Notes: generated from the sequence alone by a model not told the origin. A DNA stretch of 64,000 nt from Flavobacterium sp. 245 (GCF_004362055.1 NZ_SNXB01000001.1:62001-126000), one strand, 5' to 3'. Shown: positions 9,371-18,265, counted from the first letter of the stretch. Program-made: numbers and translations.

Positions 9371-9461
9371 TTTACTGCAAAATTGTACTATTTTTATGAA
9401 CTGACCTCTTGAATTTTATTAATTTTGCAACAAACATATTGACAACTTAAAATTCTATATA

Positions 9462-9836
9462 ATGAAATTCACAAAAATAATAGCATCGCTAGTCCTTGCG
9501 GGTTTAGTATTCGTAAGCTGTAAAAAGGAAGAAGATAAAAACTTGGCTAACATAAAACCTTTAGAAACAACTTCTAAACAAAAAACAATTGCTGCTGAAA
9601 ATGTACAAACGGCAAGTTTCGAAATTGAAGGAATGACTTGCGCAATGGGATGTGCCAAAACAATCGAAAAAGAATTATCAAATCTTGATGGAGTTGAAAA
9701 AGCTGCAGTTGATTTTGATAAAAAAACAGCAACCGTAACTTTTGACAAAACTGTTGAGAACCAAGAATCTTTAATTAAAGTTGTTCAAGGAACTGGAGAC
9801 GGAAAAACATATAAGGTTTTGAATTTTAAATCTTAA
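9462..9836 (+). CDS. Heavy-metal-associated (HMA) domain lipoprotein
   Basis: The 124-residue product has a lipoprotein signal with lipobox FVSC at residue 20, a polar linker, and a single HMA domain from about residue 50. The metal loop reads GMTCAMGCAKTIE, with cysteines C60 and C64. Classical HMA loops are CxxC; here three residues separate the cysteines. The rest (LSNLDGVEKAAVDFDKKTATVTFD) follows the HMA beta-alpha-beta pattern closely. It is predicted to bind a soft metal such as copper in the periplasm, anchored to a membrane. No copper ATPase or CopZ lies beside it, so the role is open. A -7-like TAATTTTG is at 9420-9427. Confidence 0.85.
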   Translation: MKFTKIIASLVLAGLVFVSCKKEEDKNLANIKPLETTSKQKTIAAENVQTASFEIEGMTCAMGCAKTIEKELSNLDGVEKAAVDFDKKTATVTFDKTVENQESLIKVVQGTGDGKTYKVLNFKS

Positions 9837-9858
9837 TTTAAAGTTTTAGAAAACAAAA

Positions 9859-9889
9859 AAAAGGCGTTCAAATGAACGCCGTTTTTTTA
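9859..9889. terminator. Terminator between HMA gene and gldD
   Basis: GGCGTTCA / TGAACGCC hairpin (9863-9880) is flanked by an A-run on the left and GTTTTTTT on the right, so it can end transcripts from both convergent genes. Confidence 0.85.
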
Positions 9890-9894
9890 TCTTT

Positions 9895-10455
9895 TTATCT
9901 CCATTTCAAAGTCTCCATAAGCCTTTGCATATCATTTTTGATATAACTCGCCGCCGGCATAATTGAATCAAAATTAGGTTTGGCATAAAAATAAACTGAA
10001 CCTGTTATAAAGTGTTTTGTACTGTCTGTAACGTAAAATTGAGAGTTTGTGGCCGCGTTTCCGTCAACTTGATAAAACATTCCGTACACCTTTTTTTCTG
10101 GATTTAAATACGGCTGTTCTAAAATATCATCGGCTTTGATAACGTGCTCGTAAGTAAGTTTTTGAGCATCTTTTAAAAGCTTATTAATATCACCGTGTAC
10201 AGGTTTATAAGTCAAATAAATTGTGGCTTTCATTTTTGGATATGTAATCGCAAATCCGCAATCTTTTTCGCCTTTAATAATCGCCGCTTCATTCATATCA
10301 AAAGCAAATGGACAATTATTCTCAAAATGAACATATTTCGCTTCCGGATAATCTAAACGCAGAAAACTTGCCGGTTTTGGCAATACATCATCTTTACAAC
10401 TTACTACAGTCAGAGTCAATAAAATTACTGCCGTTGAAATTATCTTTTTTAACAT
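9895..10455 (-). CDS. gldD: Gliding motility lipoprotein GldD
   Basis: The 186-residue lipoprotein (lipobox VVSC, C20) matches GldD by sequence recall (LRLDYPEAKYVHF, NCPFAFDMNEAA, KPVHGDINKLL, SVYFYAKPNFDSI) and by gene order behind mutY-ssb-gldE. GldD is required for gliding and secretion in F. johnsoniae; its molecular role is not well defined. It is predicted to be periplasmic-facing. The ATG lies 1 bp behind the gldE stop, so the two genes are translationally linked. This is strong evidence that the host can glide or has a type IX secretion system. Confidence 0.95.
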   Translation of the reverse strand: MLKKIISTAVILLTLTVVSCKDDVLPKPASFLRLDYPEAKYVHFENNCPFAFDMNEAAIIKGEKDCGFAITYPKMKATIYLTYKPVHGDINKLLKDAQKLTYEHVIKADDILEQPYLNPEKKVYGMFYQVDGNAATNSQFYVTDSTKHFITGSVYFYAKPNFDSIMPAASYIKNDMQRLMETLKWR

Positions 10456-10456
10456 C

Positions 10457-11752
10457 TTAATCTATCGTTACTTTTATTTGTTTTATACGCTTTTTATCTA
10501 CCGTTTCTATTGTAAAAACACAGTTTTCAAAAGCTATTTTTTGATCTTTTTTAGGGAAATTGCCCAAAATTTCCAAGATAAATCCCGCCAGAGTTTCTGC
10601 TTCGCCTTTACGGGATTCAAAAACATTTTCATCAACATCAATAATTCTGTAGAAATCTTTCAAATTGATTTTTCCTTCAAAAAGAAAATTCTTTTCATCG
10701 ATCTGCGAAAAATTCAAATTTTCATCATCAAACTCGTCACTAATATCGCCTACTATTTCCTCGATAACATCTTCTAAAGAAACTAATCCCGAAGTTCCGC
10801 CATATTCATCCACGACAATCGCCAAATGACTTTTCAGACTTTGAAAATCTTTTAACAAGTTATCCAGTTTTTTATTCTCGGGAACAAAAAAAGCTTCTCT
10901 TATTAAAGAAGTCCAGTCAAATTCTTCTTTATCAATATAAGGCAACAAATCTTTTACAAACAAAACGCCTTCAATTTGATCTATATTGTCTCTATAAACC
11001 GGAATTCTCGAAAATCCTTTTTCTATAATTTTAGAACAAACTGCCGCAAAAGGTTCTGAAATTTCTAAGGCAAAAATATCAATTCTCGGACTCATAACCT
11101 GTTTGGTATCTGTATTCCCAAAAGAAACAATTCCTTCTAATATTTTTTGTTCTTCAGTTGATGTTCCTTCAGAATCAGTCAGCTCTAAAGCCTGAGAAAT
11201 TTGATTTATAGAAAAGCTATTCTTTTGCTTCCCTAATTTATGTTGCAAATATAGAGTAAGACTGCGCATCGGCAAACTTATTGGCGAAAGTAATTTGTCT
11301 AAAAAAGCGATTGGGTACACAACACGTTTTGCAAATTTCAGATTGTTTCGGCTGGCATAAACTTTAGGCAAAACTTCGGCAAATAATAAAATGAGAAAAG
11401 TAACTAGAATCACTTCTAAAAAGAATTTAAAAGCAGGCGAAGTTATATTAGAAAAAATATTTCGGCCAATAAAGGAGAACAAAATAACAACCCCGATATT
11501 CAAGAAATTATTAGCAACTAAAAGGGTTGCCAGCAATTTTTTAGGTTTGTCCAAAAGATTGGAAATGGTTTTTCCTTTTGAGAGATTTTCCTGCAAGGCA
11601 TCGTCTAAATCTTTTTGTGATAATGAAAAAAGAGCGACTTCGGCGCCTGAAACAATGGCTGATAAAAACAGCAAAATAAATATTCCGACAAAACCAATGA
11701 TTAAATTGGTGTCTAAAGTTGTAGTAAAAAATAAACTGGGCTCTGGGTCCAA
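10457..11752 (-). CDS. gldE: Gliding-associated membrane protein GldE (CorC/HlyC family)
   Basis: The 431-residue protein has about four membrane helices in the first 180 residues (DUF21/CNNM-like domain), then a CBS-domain pair (about 200-330, with SRIPVY and VDEYGGTSGLVSLEDVIEEIVGDI) and a CorC_HlyC C-terminal domain (about 345-431). GldE lies beside gldD in gliding Flavobacteria and is thought to work with it. The family includes Mg2+/Co2+ efflux proteins, so ion transport is possible. Transcription from mutY or ssb is likely, since the four genes are co-directional with short gaps. Confidence 0.94.
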   Translation of the reverse strand: MDPEPSLFFTTTLDTNLIIGFVGIFILLFLSAIVSGAEVALFSLSQKDLDDALQENLSKGKTISNLLDKPKKLLATLLVANNFLNIGVVILFSFIGRNIFSNITSPAFKFFLEVILVTFLILLFAEVLPKVYASRNNLKFAKRVVYPIAFLDKLLSPISLPMRSLTLYLQHKLGKQKNSFSINQISQALELTDSEGTSTEEQKILEGIVSFGNTDTKQVMSPRIDIFALEISEPFAAVCSKIIEKGFSRIPVYRDNIDQIEGVLFVKDLLPYIDKEEFDWTSLIREAFFVPENKKLDNLLKDFQSLKSHLAIVVDEYGGTSGLVSLEDVIEEIVGDISDEFDDENLNFSQIDEKNFLFEGKINLKDFYRIIDVDENVFESRKGEAETLAGFILEILGNFPKKDQKIAFENCVFTIETVDKKRIKQIKVTID

Positions 11753-11775
11753 ATTAAAAAGAATTAGTTAAACAA

Positions 11776-12216
11776 TCAAAAAGGCAAGTCGTTTACGGGC
11801 AAGCCTTCATTTGCGGCGTCAAAGTTAGTATTTTTTGTGGATTCTGACTCGTGATTTGGTCTATGATTTCCTGTTTCTTTTTTGGTAGTCAAGAAAGTAA
11901 ACTCCGTTACCTGAATTTCTGTAGTATATTTTGTTGTACCGTCTTCTGCTTGCCATTGGCGCGATTTTATTCGTCCTTCGACATATATTTTGTCTCCTTT
12001 AGATAAATACTTTTCACAAATTTCGGCGGCTTTATTACGTACAACTAAATTATGCCACTCTGTCGAAGTTATCTTTTCGTTCGTTGTTTTATTGATGTAC
12101 ACTTCGTTTGTAGCCAGCTGAAAACGTCCTATGCAATTTCCTCCATCAAAATAATGCATTTTCACGTCATCTCCCAAATGGCCAATTAACATCACCTTAT
12201 TTAATGTTCCGTTCAT
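11776..12216 (-). CDS. ssb: Single-stranded DNA-binding protein
   Basis: The 146-residue protein starts MNGTLNKVMLIGHLGDDVKM and carries the OB-fold core (ATNE, EWHNLVVRNKAAEICEKYLSKGDKIYVEGRI) to about residue 110. A polar disordered tail follows and ends NDLPF, the acidic-hydrophobic tip that docks SSB partner proteins (usual DDDLPF). It coats single-stranded DNA in replication, repair and recombination. The gene lies 37 bp downstream of mutY and 23 bp upstream of gldE, a known gene order in Flavobacterium. Confidence 0.96.
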   Translation of the reverse strand: MNGTLNKVMLIGHLGDDVKMHYFDGGNCIGRFQLATNEVYINKTTNEKITSTEWHNLVVRNKAAEICEKYLSKGDKIYVEGRIKSRQWQAEDGTTKYTTEIQVTEFTFLTTKKETGNHRPNHESESTKNTNFDAANEGLPVNDLPF

Positions 12217-12253
12217 AGTTTTTTTGTGGTATTTCTACCAAAGATACATTTTT

Positions 12254-13300
12254 TTAGCAATTTATTTCTTGCTTTTCAATAAAATTATAAATCACAATTG
12301 GAAAAGGAAAACTTTTTAACTCCTTGGTGTTCACACCGTTCCGTAGTTCATTACTAATTTTTACTTTCCAAAACTGTATATGGAGATGCTGGTGCGAAAG
12401 TTTATGCACAACAGTCGTTTCTGCACATTCCTCTATACCTATAATAGTATAGGAAGGAAAAATATCATTTTGAACTGCTTTTGCAACCAAATCAAACCCA
12501 ACAATTTCATCAGTTTCTAAAAGTGGAAATTCATATAAGTTATGCCAAATTCCTTTTGCAGTTCTTTTTTGAATTAAAGTATTTCCTAAAACATCTTCTA
12601 AAACCAAATAATTAAAGAAGCGGTTTGTCACTTTTGTTTTTTTCAATTTTACAGGCAAAACTGCCACTTTCTTTTTTTGCAAAGCAGCACAGCTATCGTT
12701 AAAGTCACAAACCATACAATTAGGATTTTTAGGAACACACTGCAGCGCGCCAAATTCCATTATTGCCTGATTAAAGATCGCTGGATTATCTTTTGGCATT
12801 AATTCTGCTGCCAATTCTGCAAACTCTTTTTTTGTCGCCGGCAAAGCAATATCAGATTCTATATCAAAATAACGAGAAAGAACTCTAAAAACATTTCCGT
12901 CAACAACAGGAACCGCTTCATTATAAGAAAAAGAAGCTATCGCGGCGGCAGTATATTCGCCTACACCTTTTAATTTTAATAAACTTTTATAGTTTTCCGG
13001 AAAAATGCCGTTGAGCTCATTTGCCACATATTGAGCTGTTTTATGCAAATTTCGAGCTCTAGAATAATATCCTAACCCTTGCCAAAGTTTTAAAACTTGT
13101 TCTTCTGAGGCATTTGCTAAATCAAATACAGTAGGAAATTCCTTCGTAAAAGCAAAAAAATAAGGCATTCCTTGAGCAACTCGAGTTTGCTGCAGCATAA
13201 TTTCTGAGAGCCAAATCAGGTACGGATCGGCCGTTTTACGCCAAGGCAAATCGCGCTGGTTTTGTAAATACCAATTTATCAACACGTTATGAAAATCCAT
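12254..13300 (-). CDS. mutY: A/G-specific adenine DNA glycosylase MutY
   Basis: The 348-residue enzyme removes adenine paired with 8-oxoguanine. Visible features are W-x-L-Q-N-Q-R-D-L-P-W-R near the start, the LMLQQTRV loop with catalytic E, the helix-hairpin-helix LKGVGEYTAAAIASF, catalytic Asp in PVVDGNVFRVLSR, and the [4Fe-4S] ligands C-x6-C-x2-C-x5-C in CVPKNPNCMVCDFNDSC. The C-terminal NUDIX-like domain that reads 8-oxoG follows (about 225-345). Length is normal. It is the first gene of the mutY-ssb-gldE-gldD run and is divergent from the HU gene. Confidence 0.96.
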   Translation of the reverse strand: MDFHNVLINWYLQNQRDLPWRKTADPYLIWLSEIMLQQTRVAQGMPYFFAFTKEFPTVFDLANASEEQVLKLWQGLGYYSRARNLHKTAQYVANELNGIFPENYKSLLKLKGVGEYTAAAIASFSYNEAVPVVDGNVFRVLSRYFDIESDIALPATKKEFAELAAELMPKDNPAIFNQAIMEFGALQCVPKNPNCMVCDFNDSCAALQKKKVAVLPVKLKKTKVTNRFFNYLVLEDVLGNTLIQKRTAKGIWHNLYEFPLLETDEIVGFDLVAKAVQNDIFPSYTIIGIEECAETTVVHKLSHQHLHIQFWKVKISNELRNGVNTKELKSFPFPIVIYNFIEKQEINC

Positions 13301-13359
13301 TTAAAAATACTTAGAAAACAAAAGTAAATGTTTATGTAATTAAAATTTAACGATTTAGC

Positions 13360-13391
13360 TTGATTAATTATTTTTTTAATTCCTATATTTG
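13360..13391 (+). promoter_or_regulatory. Promoter of the HU gene
   Basis: TTG (13360-13362), a 21-bp spacer and TATATTTG (13384-13391) match the Flavobacterium promoter consensus. The ATG lies 49 bp downstream of the -7 element in an A-rich leader. Confidence 0.8.
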
Positions 13392-13440
13392 CAAACTCAA
13401 AAAAATAGTACATCATTTATAAAATAAAATAGGAAAGAAA

Positions 13441-13731
13441 ATGACGAAAGCAGATATCGTAGCGAAAATTTCAGAGAAACTAGGTCTTGAAAAAGGAGAT
13501 GTTCAAGCAACAGTAGAAACTTTTATGGAAGAAGTTAAAACTTCATTGGAAACTGGAGACAATGTTTACCTAAGAGGTTTCGGAAGCTTTATCGTTAAAA
13601 CAAGAGCTGAAAAGACTGGTAGAAACATTTCAAAAAACACTACAATTAAAATTCCAGCACACAACATCCCTGCGTTTAAACCTGCAAAAGTTTTTGTAGA
13701 AGGAGTAAAAACGAACAACGAAGCAAAATAA
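13441..13731 (+). CDS. hup: HU-family nucleoid DNA-binding protein
   Basis: The 96-residue protein has the HU/IHF layout: MTKADIVAKISEKLGL helix pair, then GFGSFIVKTRAEKTGRNISKNTTIKIPAHNIPAFKPAK, the beta-arm and the final strand. The arm carries NISKNTTIKIPA in place of the more common NPxTGE-type sequence, and the VYLRGFGSF core is typical. HU bends and compacts DNA. It has its own promoter and is probably co-transcribed with the 30-residue basic ORF 31 bp downstream, up to the terminator there. Confidence 0.95.
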   Translation: MTKADIVAKISEKLGLEKGDVQATVETFMEEVKTSLETGDNVYLRGFGSFIVKTRAEKTGRNISKNTTIKIPAHNIPAFKPAKVFVEGVKTNNEAK

Positions 13732-13762
13732 TACTATTAATTAACATAAAATCTGACACGAT

Positions 13763-13855
13763 ATGCCAAGTGGTAAAAAAAGAAAGAGACATAAGGTAGC
13801 TACTCACAAACGTAAAAAAAGAGCGAGAGCTAACCGTCACAAAAAGAAAAAGTAG
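13763..13855 (+). CDS. 30-residue, extremely basic protein (possible small ribosomal protein)
   Basis: An ATG at 13763 opens a 30-codon frame: MPSGKKRKRHKVATHKRKKR then ARANRHKKKK. Of 30 residues, 20 are Lys, Arg or His and none is acidic. It begins 31 bp after the HU stop and its stop codon lies in a terminator hairpin, so the frame fills the end of the transcript exactly. I recall this peptide as conserved across Flavobacteria. Comparable tiny basic proteins are ribosomal subunits (bTHX, bS22, bL37), and a Flavobacterium ribosome structure reported an extra protein called bL38; identity with it is a guess. RNA binding is the safest inference. Confidence 0.75.
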   Translation: MPSGKKRKRHKVATHKRKKRARANRHKKKK

Positions 13856-13872
13856 TTTTAAACTACTTTTTT
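13847..13872 (+). terminator. Terminator of the HU transcript, overlapping the small ORF stop
   Basis: AAAGTAGTTT / AAACTACTTT forms a perfect hairpin followed by a T-rich run. The TAG stop of the 30-codon ORF is inside the left arm. Confidence 0.85.
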
Positions 13873-13895
13873 CTTTTTAAACGTTCATTGAAATT

Positions 13896-14062
13896 GAAAA
13901 AAGATGAAAGAGTAAAGAAAATAGAAGATAGACGTAAAAATCTATTTTCTTTGTTCTATTCTCTATTAATCTTCTTTTCCCCGGGTTCAATACCTGTTAA
14001 AATATTGTTTAATCCATCTGTAGATAAGATTTTAGATTTTAGACTTAAGATTTTAGATTTTT
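13896..14062. repeat. Three 7-bp periodic arrays (two of them inverted)
   Basis: 13896-13932 runs in 7-bp units (AAAAAGA, TGAAAGA, GTAAAGA, AAATAGA, AGATAGA). 13941-13976 is a pyrimidine-rich counterpart (TCTATTT, TCTTTGT, TCTATTC, TCTATTA) that can pair with it. 14022-14062 is a third array (AAGATTT, TAGATTT, TAGACTT, AAGATTT, TAGATTT). They fill most of the HU-rng intergenic space. Confidence 0.8.
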
Positions 14063-14124
14063 TTTGAATCTATACTCTTCTCTCTTTTTTTTATTTTCTG
14101 AAAAAACAGATAAAAATTTACAGT

Positions 14125-15669
14125 GTGAATAAAGAATTAATCATTAGATCTAGTTCTGATGCCGTAGATTTTGCCTTATTAAAAGATGGAAAACTAATTG
14201 AATTACACAAAGAAGAAGAGAAAAGCAACTTTCAGGTTGGTGATATTTTTATTGCCAAAATCAGAAAACCAGTTGCAGGACTTAATGCCGCTTTTGTAAA
14301 CGTAGGCTTCGAAAAAGATGCCTTTTTACATTATCACGATTTAGGTCCAAACTTAGCTTCCCAACTGAAATTCATAAAACTTGTAAGCGCAGGTAAAATA
14401 AAAGATTTCTCCCTAAAAACCTTTCAGTTTGAAAAAGAGATTGACAAAGATGGCATCATTACTGATATTTTAAGTGCCAATCAATCTGTTTTAGTTCAAG
14501 TAGTTAAAGAACCTATATCGACCAAAGGTCCAAGAATAAGTGCTGAGCTTTCTCTTGCCGGAAGATTTATCGTTCTAGTTCCTTTTTCTGACAGAGTTTC
14601 TATTTCTCAAAAAATAGAAGACAAAAAAGAAAAGGATCGTCTAAAAAAACTTGTTCTATCGATCAAACCTAAAGGATTTGGTGTTATTGTTCGCACAGTA
14701 GCCGAAGGCAAAAACGTAGCCGAATTAGAAAAAGATTTGCAGAACCTGCTTGGCAGATGGACTGCAATGTGTAAAAAATTACCAACTGCTCATCATCCAT
14801 CAAAAGTATTAGGAGAGCTTAACAGAGCTTCTTCGATATTAAGAGATGTATTTAATGATACCTTCAGCGGTATTCAGATAGATGACGAAGAGTTGTACCA
14901 TCAAACGAAGGAATATCTGCAAGAAATTGCACCTTCAAAACAATCGATTGTAAAGTTTTATCAATCAAATGACACTCCAATTTTCGAGAAATACAATATA
15001 GAGAGACAAATCAAAACTTCTTTTGGACGTACCGTTTCCATGAGTAAAGGCGCCTATCTTATTATTGAACACACTGAAGCTCTTCACGTTATAGACGTAA
15101 ATAGTGGAAACCGTTCGAATAAGGCGACTAATCAGGAAGATACCGCCATGGAAGTAAATATGATTGCTGCCGCTGAAATTGCCAGACAACTTCGTTTGCG
15201 TGATATGGGCGGAATAATCGTAGTTGATTTTATCGATATGTCTAATCCTGAAAATAGGAAAGTCTTGTTCGACTTCTTGCGAGAAGAAATGAGCGACGAT
15301 AAAGCAAAACATAAAATCTTGCCGCCTAGTAAATTTGGTTTAGTTCAAATTACCAGACAACGCGTAAGACCAGAAGTTAATATTAAGACTAGAGAAGAAG
15401 ATCCAAACAATGAAAATGGCGAAATTGAAGCGCCAATTTTAATCATTGATAAAATCGCATCTGATCTGGACAGAATTTTAAAAACCCACAATAAAGTTGT
15501 GCTTAATGTACATCCGTTTGTGGCTGCATACCTCAGCAAAGGTTTTCCATCATTACGTTCAAAATGGTTTTTTGAACATAAGAAATGGGTGAAAATCATA
15601 CCTCGTGACGCTTACACGTACTTAGAATACCATTTCTATGATAAAAAAGGAAATGTTATTTCAGAATAA
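14125..15669 (+). CDS. rng: Ribonuclease E/G family endoribonuclease (RNase G)
   Basis: The 514-residue protein has the length of RNase G and lacks the long C-terminal scaffold of RNase E. The start is GTG at 14125 (MNKELIIRSS); no ATG precedes it in frame. An N-terminal S1-like region is followed by the 5'-sensor/RNase H-like region and the catalytic Mg2+ site (VIDVNSGN about residue 323 and VVDFIDM about residue 365, each with an Asp). It cleaves AU-rich single-stranded RNA in 16S/5S maturation and mRNA decay. The gene stands alone behind the periodic arrays and ends at a strong terminator. Confidence 0.95.
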   Translation: MNKELIIRSSSDAVDFALLKDGKLIELHKEEEKSNFQVGDIFIAKIRKPVAGLNAAFVNVGFEKDAFLHYHDLGPNLASQLKFIKLVSAGKIKDFSLKTFQFEKEIDKDGIITDILSANQSVLVQVVKEPISTKGPRISAELSLAGRFIVLVPFSDRVSISQKIEDKKEKDRLKKLVLSIKPKGFGVIVRTVAEGKNVAELEKDLQNLLGRWTAMCKKLPTAHHPSKVLGELNRASSILRDVFNDTFSGIQIDDEELYHQTKEYLQEIAPSKQSIVKFYQSNDTPIFEKYNIERQIKTSFGRTVSMSKGAYLIIEHTEALHVIDVNSGNRSNKATNQEDTAMEVNMIAAAEIARQLRLRDMGGIIVVDFIDMSNPENRKVLFDFLREEMSDDKAKHKILPPSKFGLVQITRQRVRPEVNIKTREEDPNNENGEIEAPILIIDKIASDLDRILKTHNKVVLNVHPFVAAYLSKGFPSLRSKWFFEHKKWVKIIPRDAYTYLEYHFYDKKGNVISE

Positions 15670-15673
15670 AACA

Positions 15674-15708
15674 AAAAACCGCCTCTCGAAAGATTGGCGG
15701 TTTTTTTA
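15674..15708 (+). terminator. Terminator of rng
   Basis: AAACCGCC / GGCGGTTT hairpin with a 12-nt loop and a run of seven Ts, a few bases after the rng stop. Confidence 0.9.
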
Positions 15709-15711
15709 TGC

Positions 15712-15736
15712 GTCATTGCGAGGAACGAAGCAATCT
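15712..15736. repeat. Single arm of inverted-repeat family A
   Basis: One arm (GTCATTGCGAGGAACGAAG...) of the family seen in full at 3777, 41324 and 62477, with no partner nearby. It starts 4 bp after the rng terminator T-run. Confidence 0.85.
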
Positions 15737-15794
15737 CATTTAGTATTTAACTCTGACATTTAAAAGATTGAGATTTATTTTGTTTAGGAGCAAT

Positions 15795-15866
15795 TTCCAG
15801 CTATCCGTTCCAATCTTTTATTTTTTAAAGAAAAAAATAAAAGGATTTTCCCTCCCATCAGGGCTA
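15795..15866 (+). ncRNA. Covarying hairpin element, copy 1
   Basis: Conserved flanks (GCTATCCGTTCC on the left; CCATCAGGGCTAG on the right) enclose CTTTT + ATTTTTT, loop AAAGA, AAAAAAT + AAAAG. Copies 2 (35621-35699) and 3 (48431-48515, minus strand) keep the flanks, the outer CTTTT/AAAAG pairs and the AAAGA loop but have entirely different inner stem sequences that still pair. Whether it acts as RNA or as a DNA hairpin is unknown. Confidence 0.6.
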
Positions 15867-15889
15867 GGGAACTCATTTTCATAAGACTA

Positions 15890-18265
15890 TTATTCTCTTA
15901 CAATTTCAATTTTCCGTCTAATTTCATTTCCAGAAGCATCTACAACTGTAATATAATGTGTACCTGTTGTTGGCGTAATAGGCAGTTCATGAAAAGTTTT
16001 TGTGGTTGCTTTGTAAACATCATCAACATACCAAAACAATTCTTTATCTCTTTCAGAATACGCTACTTTTAAAATAACGGGCTGTACTTCACTGTTAAAA
16101 TTCTTAGTCAAATAAATTTTACTGTTTGTTTTTGGGTAAATAAAATCCATTGTTGTAGTTTGCGTTCCTTCACAGCCTTCTTTAAAAGGTGGCAATGGCA
16201 AATATTCTATATGCTGACTTTTATAATACCAAGCCATAACGGGAGGCAGTACAAACCAATTTTTAGTAACAATATTCTCGACACTTTCACAGCTGCTGTT
16301 TACCTGAAACTGTTCCGTTTTATCTAAATGAATCGTTTTATGATACGGACAAACTTTTGTTGATTTTCCTTTTTTAGCCACCCACTGTTTTATTTTCGGA
16401 CAGTTTTCTTTTGCCAGATAACCGCTTAATCGGCAAACTTCAACTTCTTCTAAATCTTTATACGGAATATCAAACCATCTTTGTCTTGGCAGTAAATTAA
16501 AAACGTCGAATAAAATTGGTGCAGCGCTGGTAACTCCAGTCAATGTTGGCCTTCCTTCTCCGGTTGCATTTCCAACCCAAATTCCGACAACATATCTTGA
16601 ATTGGTTCCAATAGCCCAGGCATCGCGATTCCCAAAACTTGTTCCTGTTTTCCATGCAATTTTTAAAGAACTGTCGTAAAATTTCCAAGCTTCATCTCCT
16701 TCTGGCCTGTTTACTTCTTCCATTGCGTTATATGTCAACCAGATTGATCCTGCACCCAAAATATTCTTTTGATCGGTTTCTGAACCAAAATCGGGCTTAA
16801 AATCATTTTTATAATTTAATTCTGTAAACTCATTAGTTCTATATTTTGCCTGATTTTTAGCATAATAATTTAATGTTGAGGATAAGTTCGCATACGTTCG
16901 GCACAAATCCCACAAATTACTTTCGGCACCGCCCAAAATTAGCGACAAACCATAATGATCTGGGGTTTTATTAATATCTCTTAATTTAAATTTTTGCAGT
17001 TCTTCATAAAATTTATTTACGCCAAAATCCTGCAGCATCAAAACAGCAGGAATATTCAGTGAACGCGACAATGCGCGATGTGCCGGAACAGCTCCGTCAA
17101 AAGTAAGGTTGAAATTCTGCGGTGTATAACCTGAAATTTGTGTCGGAATATCAGCAACTAATGTATTTGGCAATAATTCGCCGTCATCTAGCATTGCGCC
17201 ATATAAAAGCGGTTTTAAAATACTTCCTGTACTTCGAGGCGCATCAATAATATCAACATCTTTTTGGTGATCTGAATCGGCTGGAGAATTTCCAACATAA
17301 CTCATTACGTTCCTGTTTTGAACATCAATTACCAAAATAGCTAAATTATGGACCTCATTTTGCTTGTATTGATTGTAATAATACCTCGCAATTTGATTTA
17401 CACGATTCTGCAACGCATAATCTATCGTGGTCTTCACTCTAGTTCCTTCTTCATTTTTAGCCACTCGCTGCAGTAAATGTGGTGCGATTTGAGGCAAATC
17501 ATACGGTTTCTGCGGCAAAGGTTCTTCTATAGAAAGTTCATACGTTTGCTTGTCAATTATTCCTTCCTGATGAAGTTTTAGCAAAAGTCGGTTACGCTTG
17601 TTTAGTAATTTTATCTGATTTTTTCCCGGATAAATTAAACTTGGCGCATTTGGCAACACAGCCAAAACAGCATTTTCTGCCCAAGATAATTGATTGGCCT
17701 GAACACCAAAATAACGCCAAGAAGCCATTTCTAGTCCAACAACATTCCCACCAAATGGCGCATGAGCCGCATACATTTCGAGAATTTCATCTTTTGAATA
17801 TCCTAATTCTAATCTTGTTGCTAAAATGATTTCGATAATTTTCTCGAAATAGGTTCTGTTTTTTCCTTTTCGAGATAATCGAATAACCTGCTGTGTTAAT
17901 GTACTTCCTCCTCTTACTACTTTTCCAGCTTTTTTGTTTTGTTTAAATGCATTTACCATTGCACCTGGATTAAATCCTGGATGTTTGTAGAAATATTCGT
18001 CTTCAAAATAAACGATACATTTTTTGAATTTATCCGGAACACTGTCCTGCGCCGGAAACCGCCATTGTCCGTCACGAGCGATTTTGGCTCCGAGCAATTC
18101 TCCTTCTTTGCTTTCAATCACCGTAGAATAAGGTTCTTTAAACAAAGTTCGAGGTACAGAGAAATAATAAATCAGCAAGAGTATAAATACAATTGCTGAT
18201 TTTATTTTATTTCTTTTTATCCAATTTATAATGCGTTGCGAGAACGCTATTAATTTATTTTTCAA
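15890..18265 (-). CDS. pbpC: Penicillin-binding protein 1C
   Basis: The 791-residue protein has an N-terminal membrane anchor (about residues 22-38), a glycosyltransferase GT51 domain (EDEYFYKHPGFNP and RGGSTLTQQVIRLS), a transpeptidase domain with SxxK (S-I-L-K, about residue 348), SxN (SLN) and KTGT (about residue 539), and a C-terminal PBP1C domain (about 700-791). It polymerises and cross-links peptidoglycan in the periplasm. PBP1C genes are usually paired with an alpha-2-macroglobulin gene (yfhM-pbpC in E. coli). Here that partner lies upstream on the same strand, but a transposase gene separates them. Length and all catalytic motifs are intact. Confidence 0.96.
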   Translation of the reverse strand: MKNKLIAFSQRIINWIKRNKIKSAIVFILLLIYYFSVPRTLFKEPYSTVIESKEGELLGAKIARDGQWRFPAQDSVPDKFKKCIVYFEDEYFYKHPGFNPGAMVNAFKQNKKAGKVVRGGSTLTQQVIRLSRKGKNRTYFEKIIEIILATRLELGYSKDEILEMYAAHAPFGGNVVGLEMASWRYFGVQANQLSWAENAVLAVLPNAPSLIYPGKNQIKLLNKRNRLLLKLHQEGIIDKQTYELSIEEPLPQKPYDLPQIAPHLLQRVAKNEEGTRVKTTIDYALQNRVNQIARYYYNQYKQNEVHNLAILVIDVQNRNVMSYVGNSPADSDHQKDVDIIDAPRSTGSILKPLLYGAMLDDGELLPNTLVADIPTQISGYTPQNFNLTFDGAVPAHRALSRSLNIPAVLMLQDFGVNKFYEELQKFKLRDINKTPDHYGLSLILGGAESNLWDLCRTYANLSSTLNYYAKNQAKYRTNEFTELNYKNDFKPDFGSETDQKNILGAGSIWLTYNAMEEVNRPEGDEAWKFYDSSLKIAWKTGTSFGNRDAWAIGTNSRYVVGIWVGNATGEGRPTLTGVTSAAPILFDVFNLLPRQRWFDIPYKDLEEVEVCRLSGYLAKENCPKIKQWVAKKGKSTKVCPYHKTIHLDKTEQFQVNSSCESVENIVTKNWFVLPPVMAWYYKSQHIEYLPLPPFKEGCEGTQTTTMDFIYPKTNSKIYLTKNFNSEVQPVILKVAYSERDKELFWYVDDVYKATTKTFHELPITPTTGTHYITVVDASGNEIRRKIEIVRE

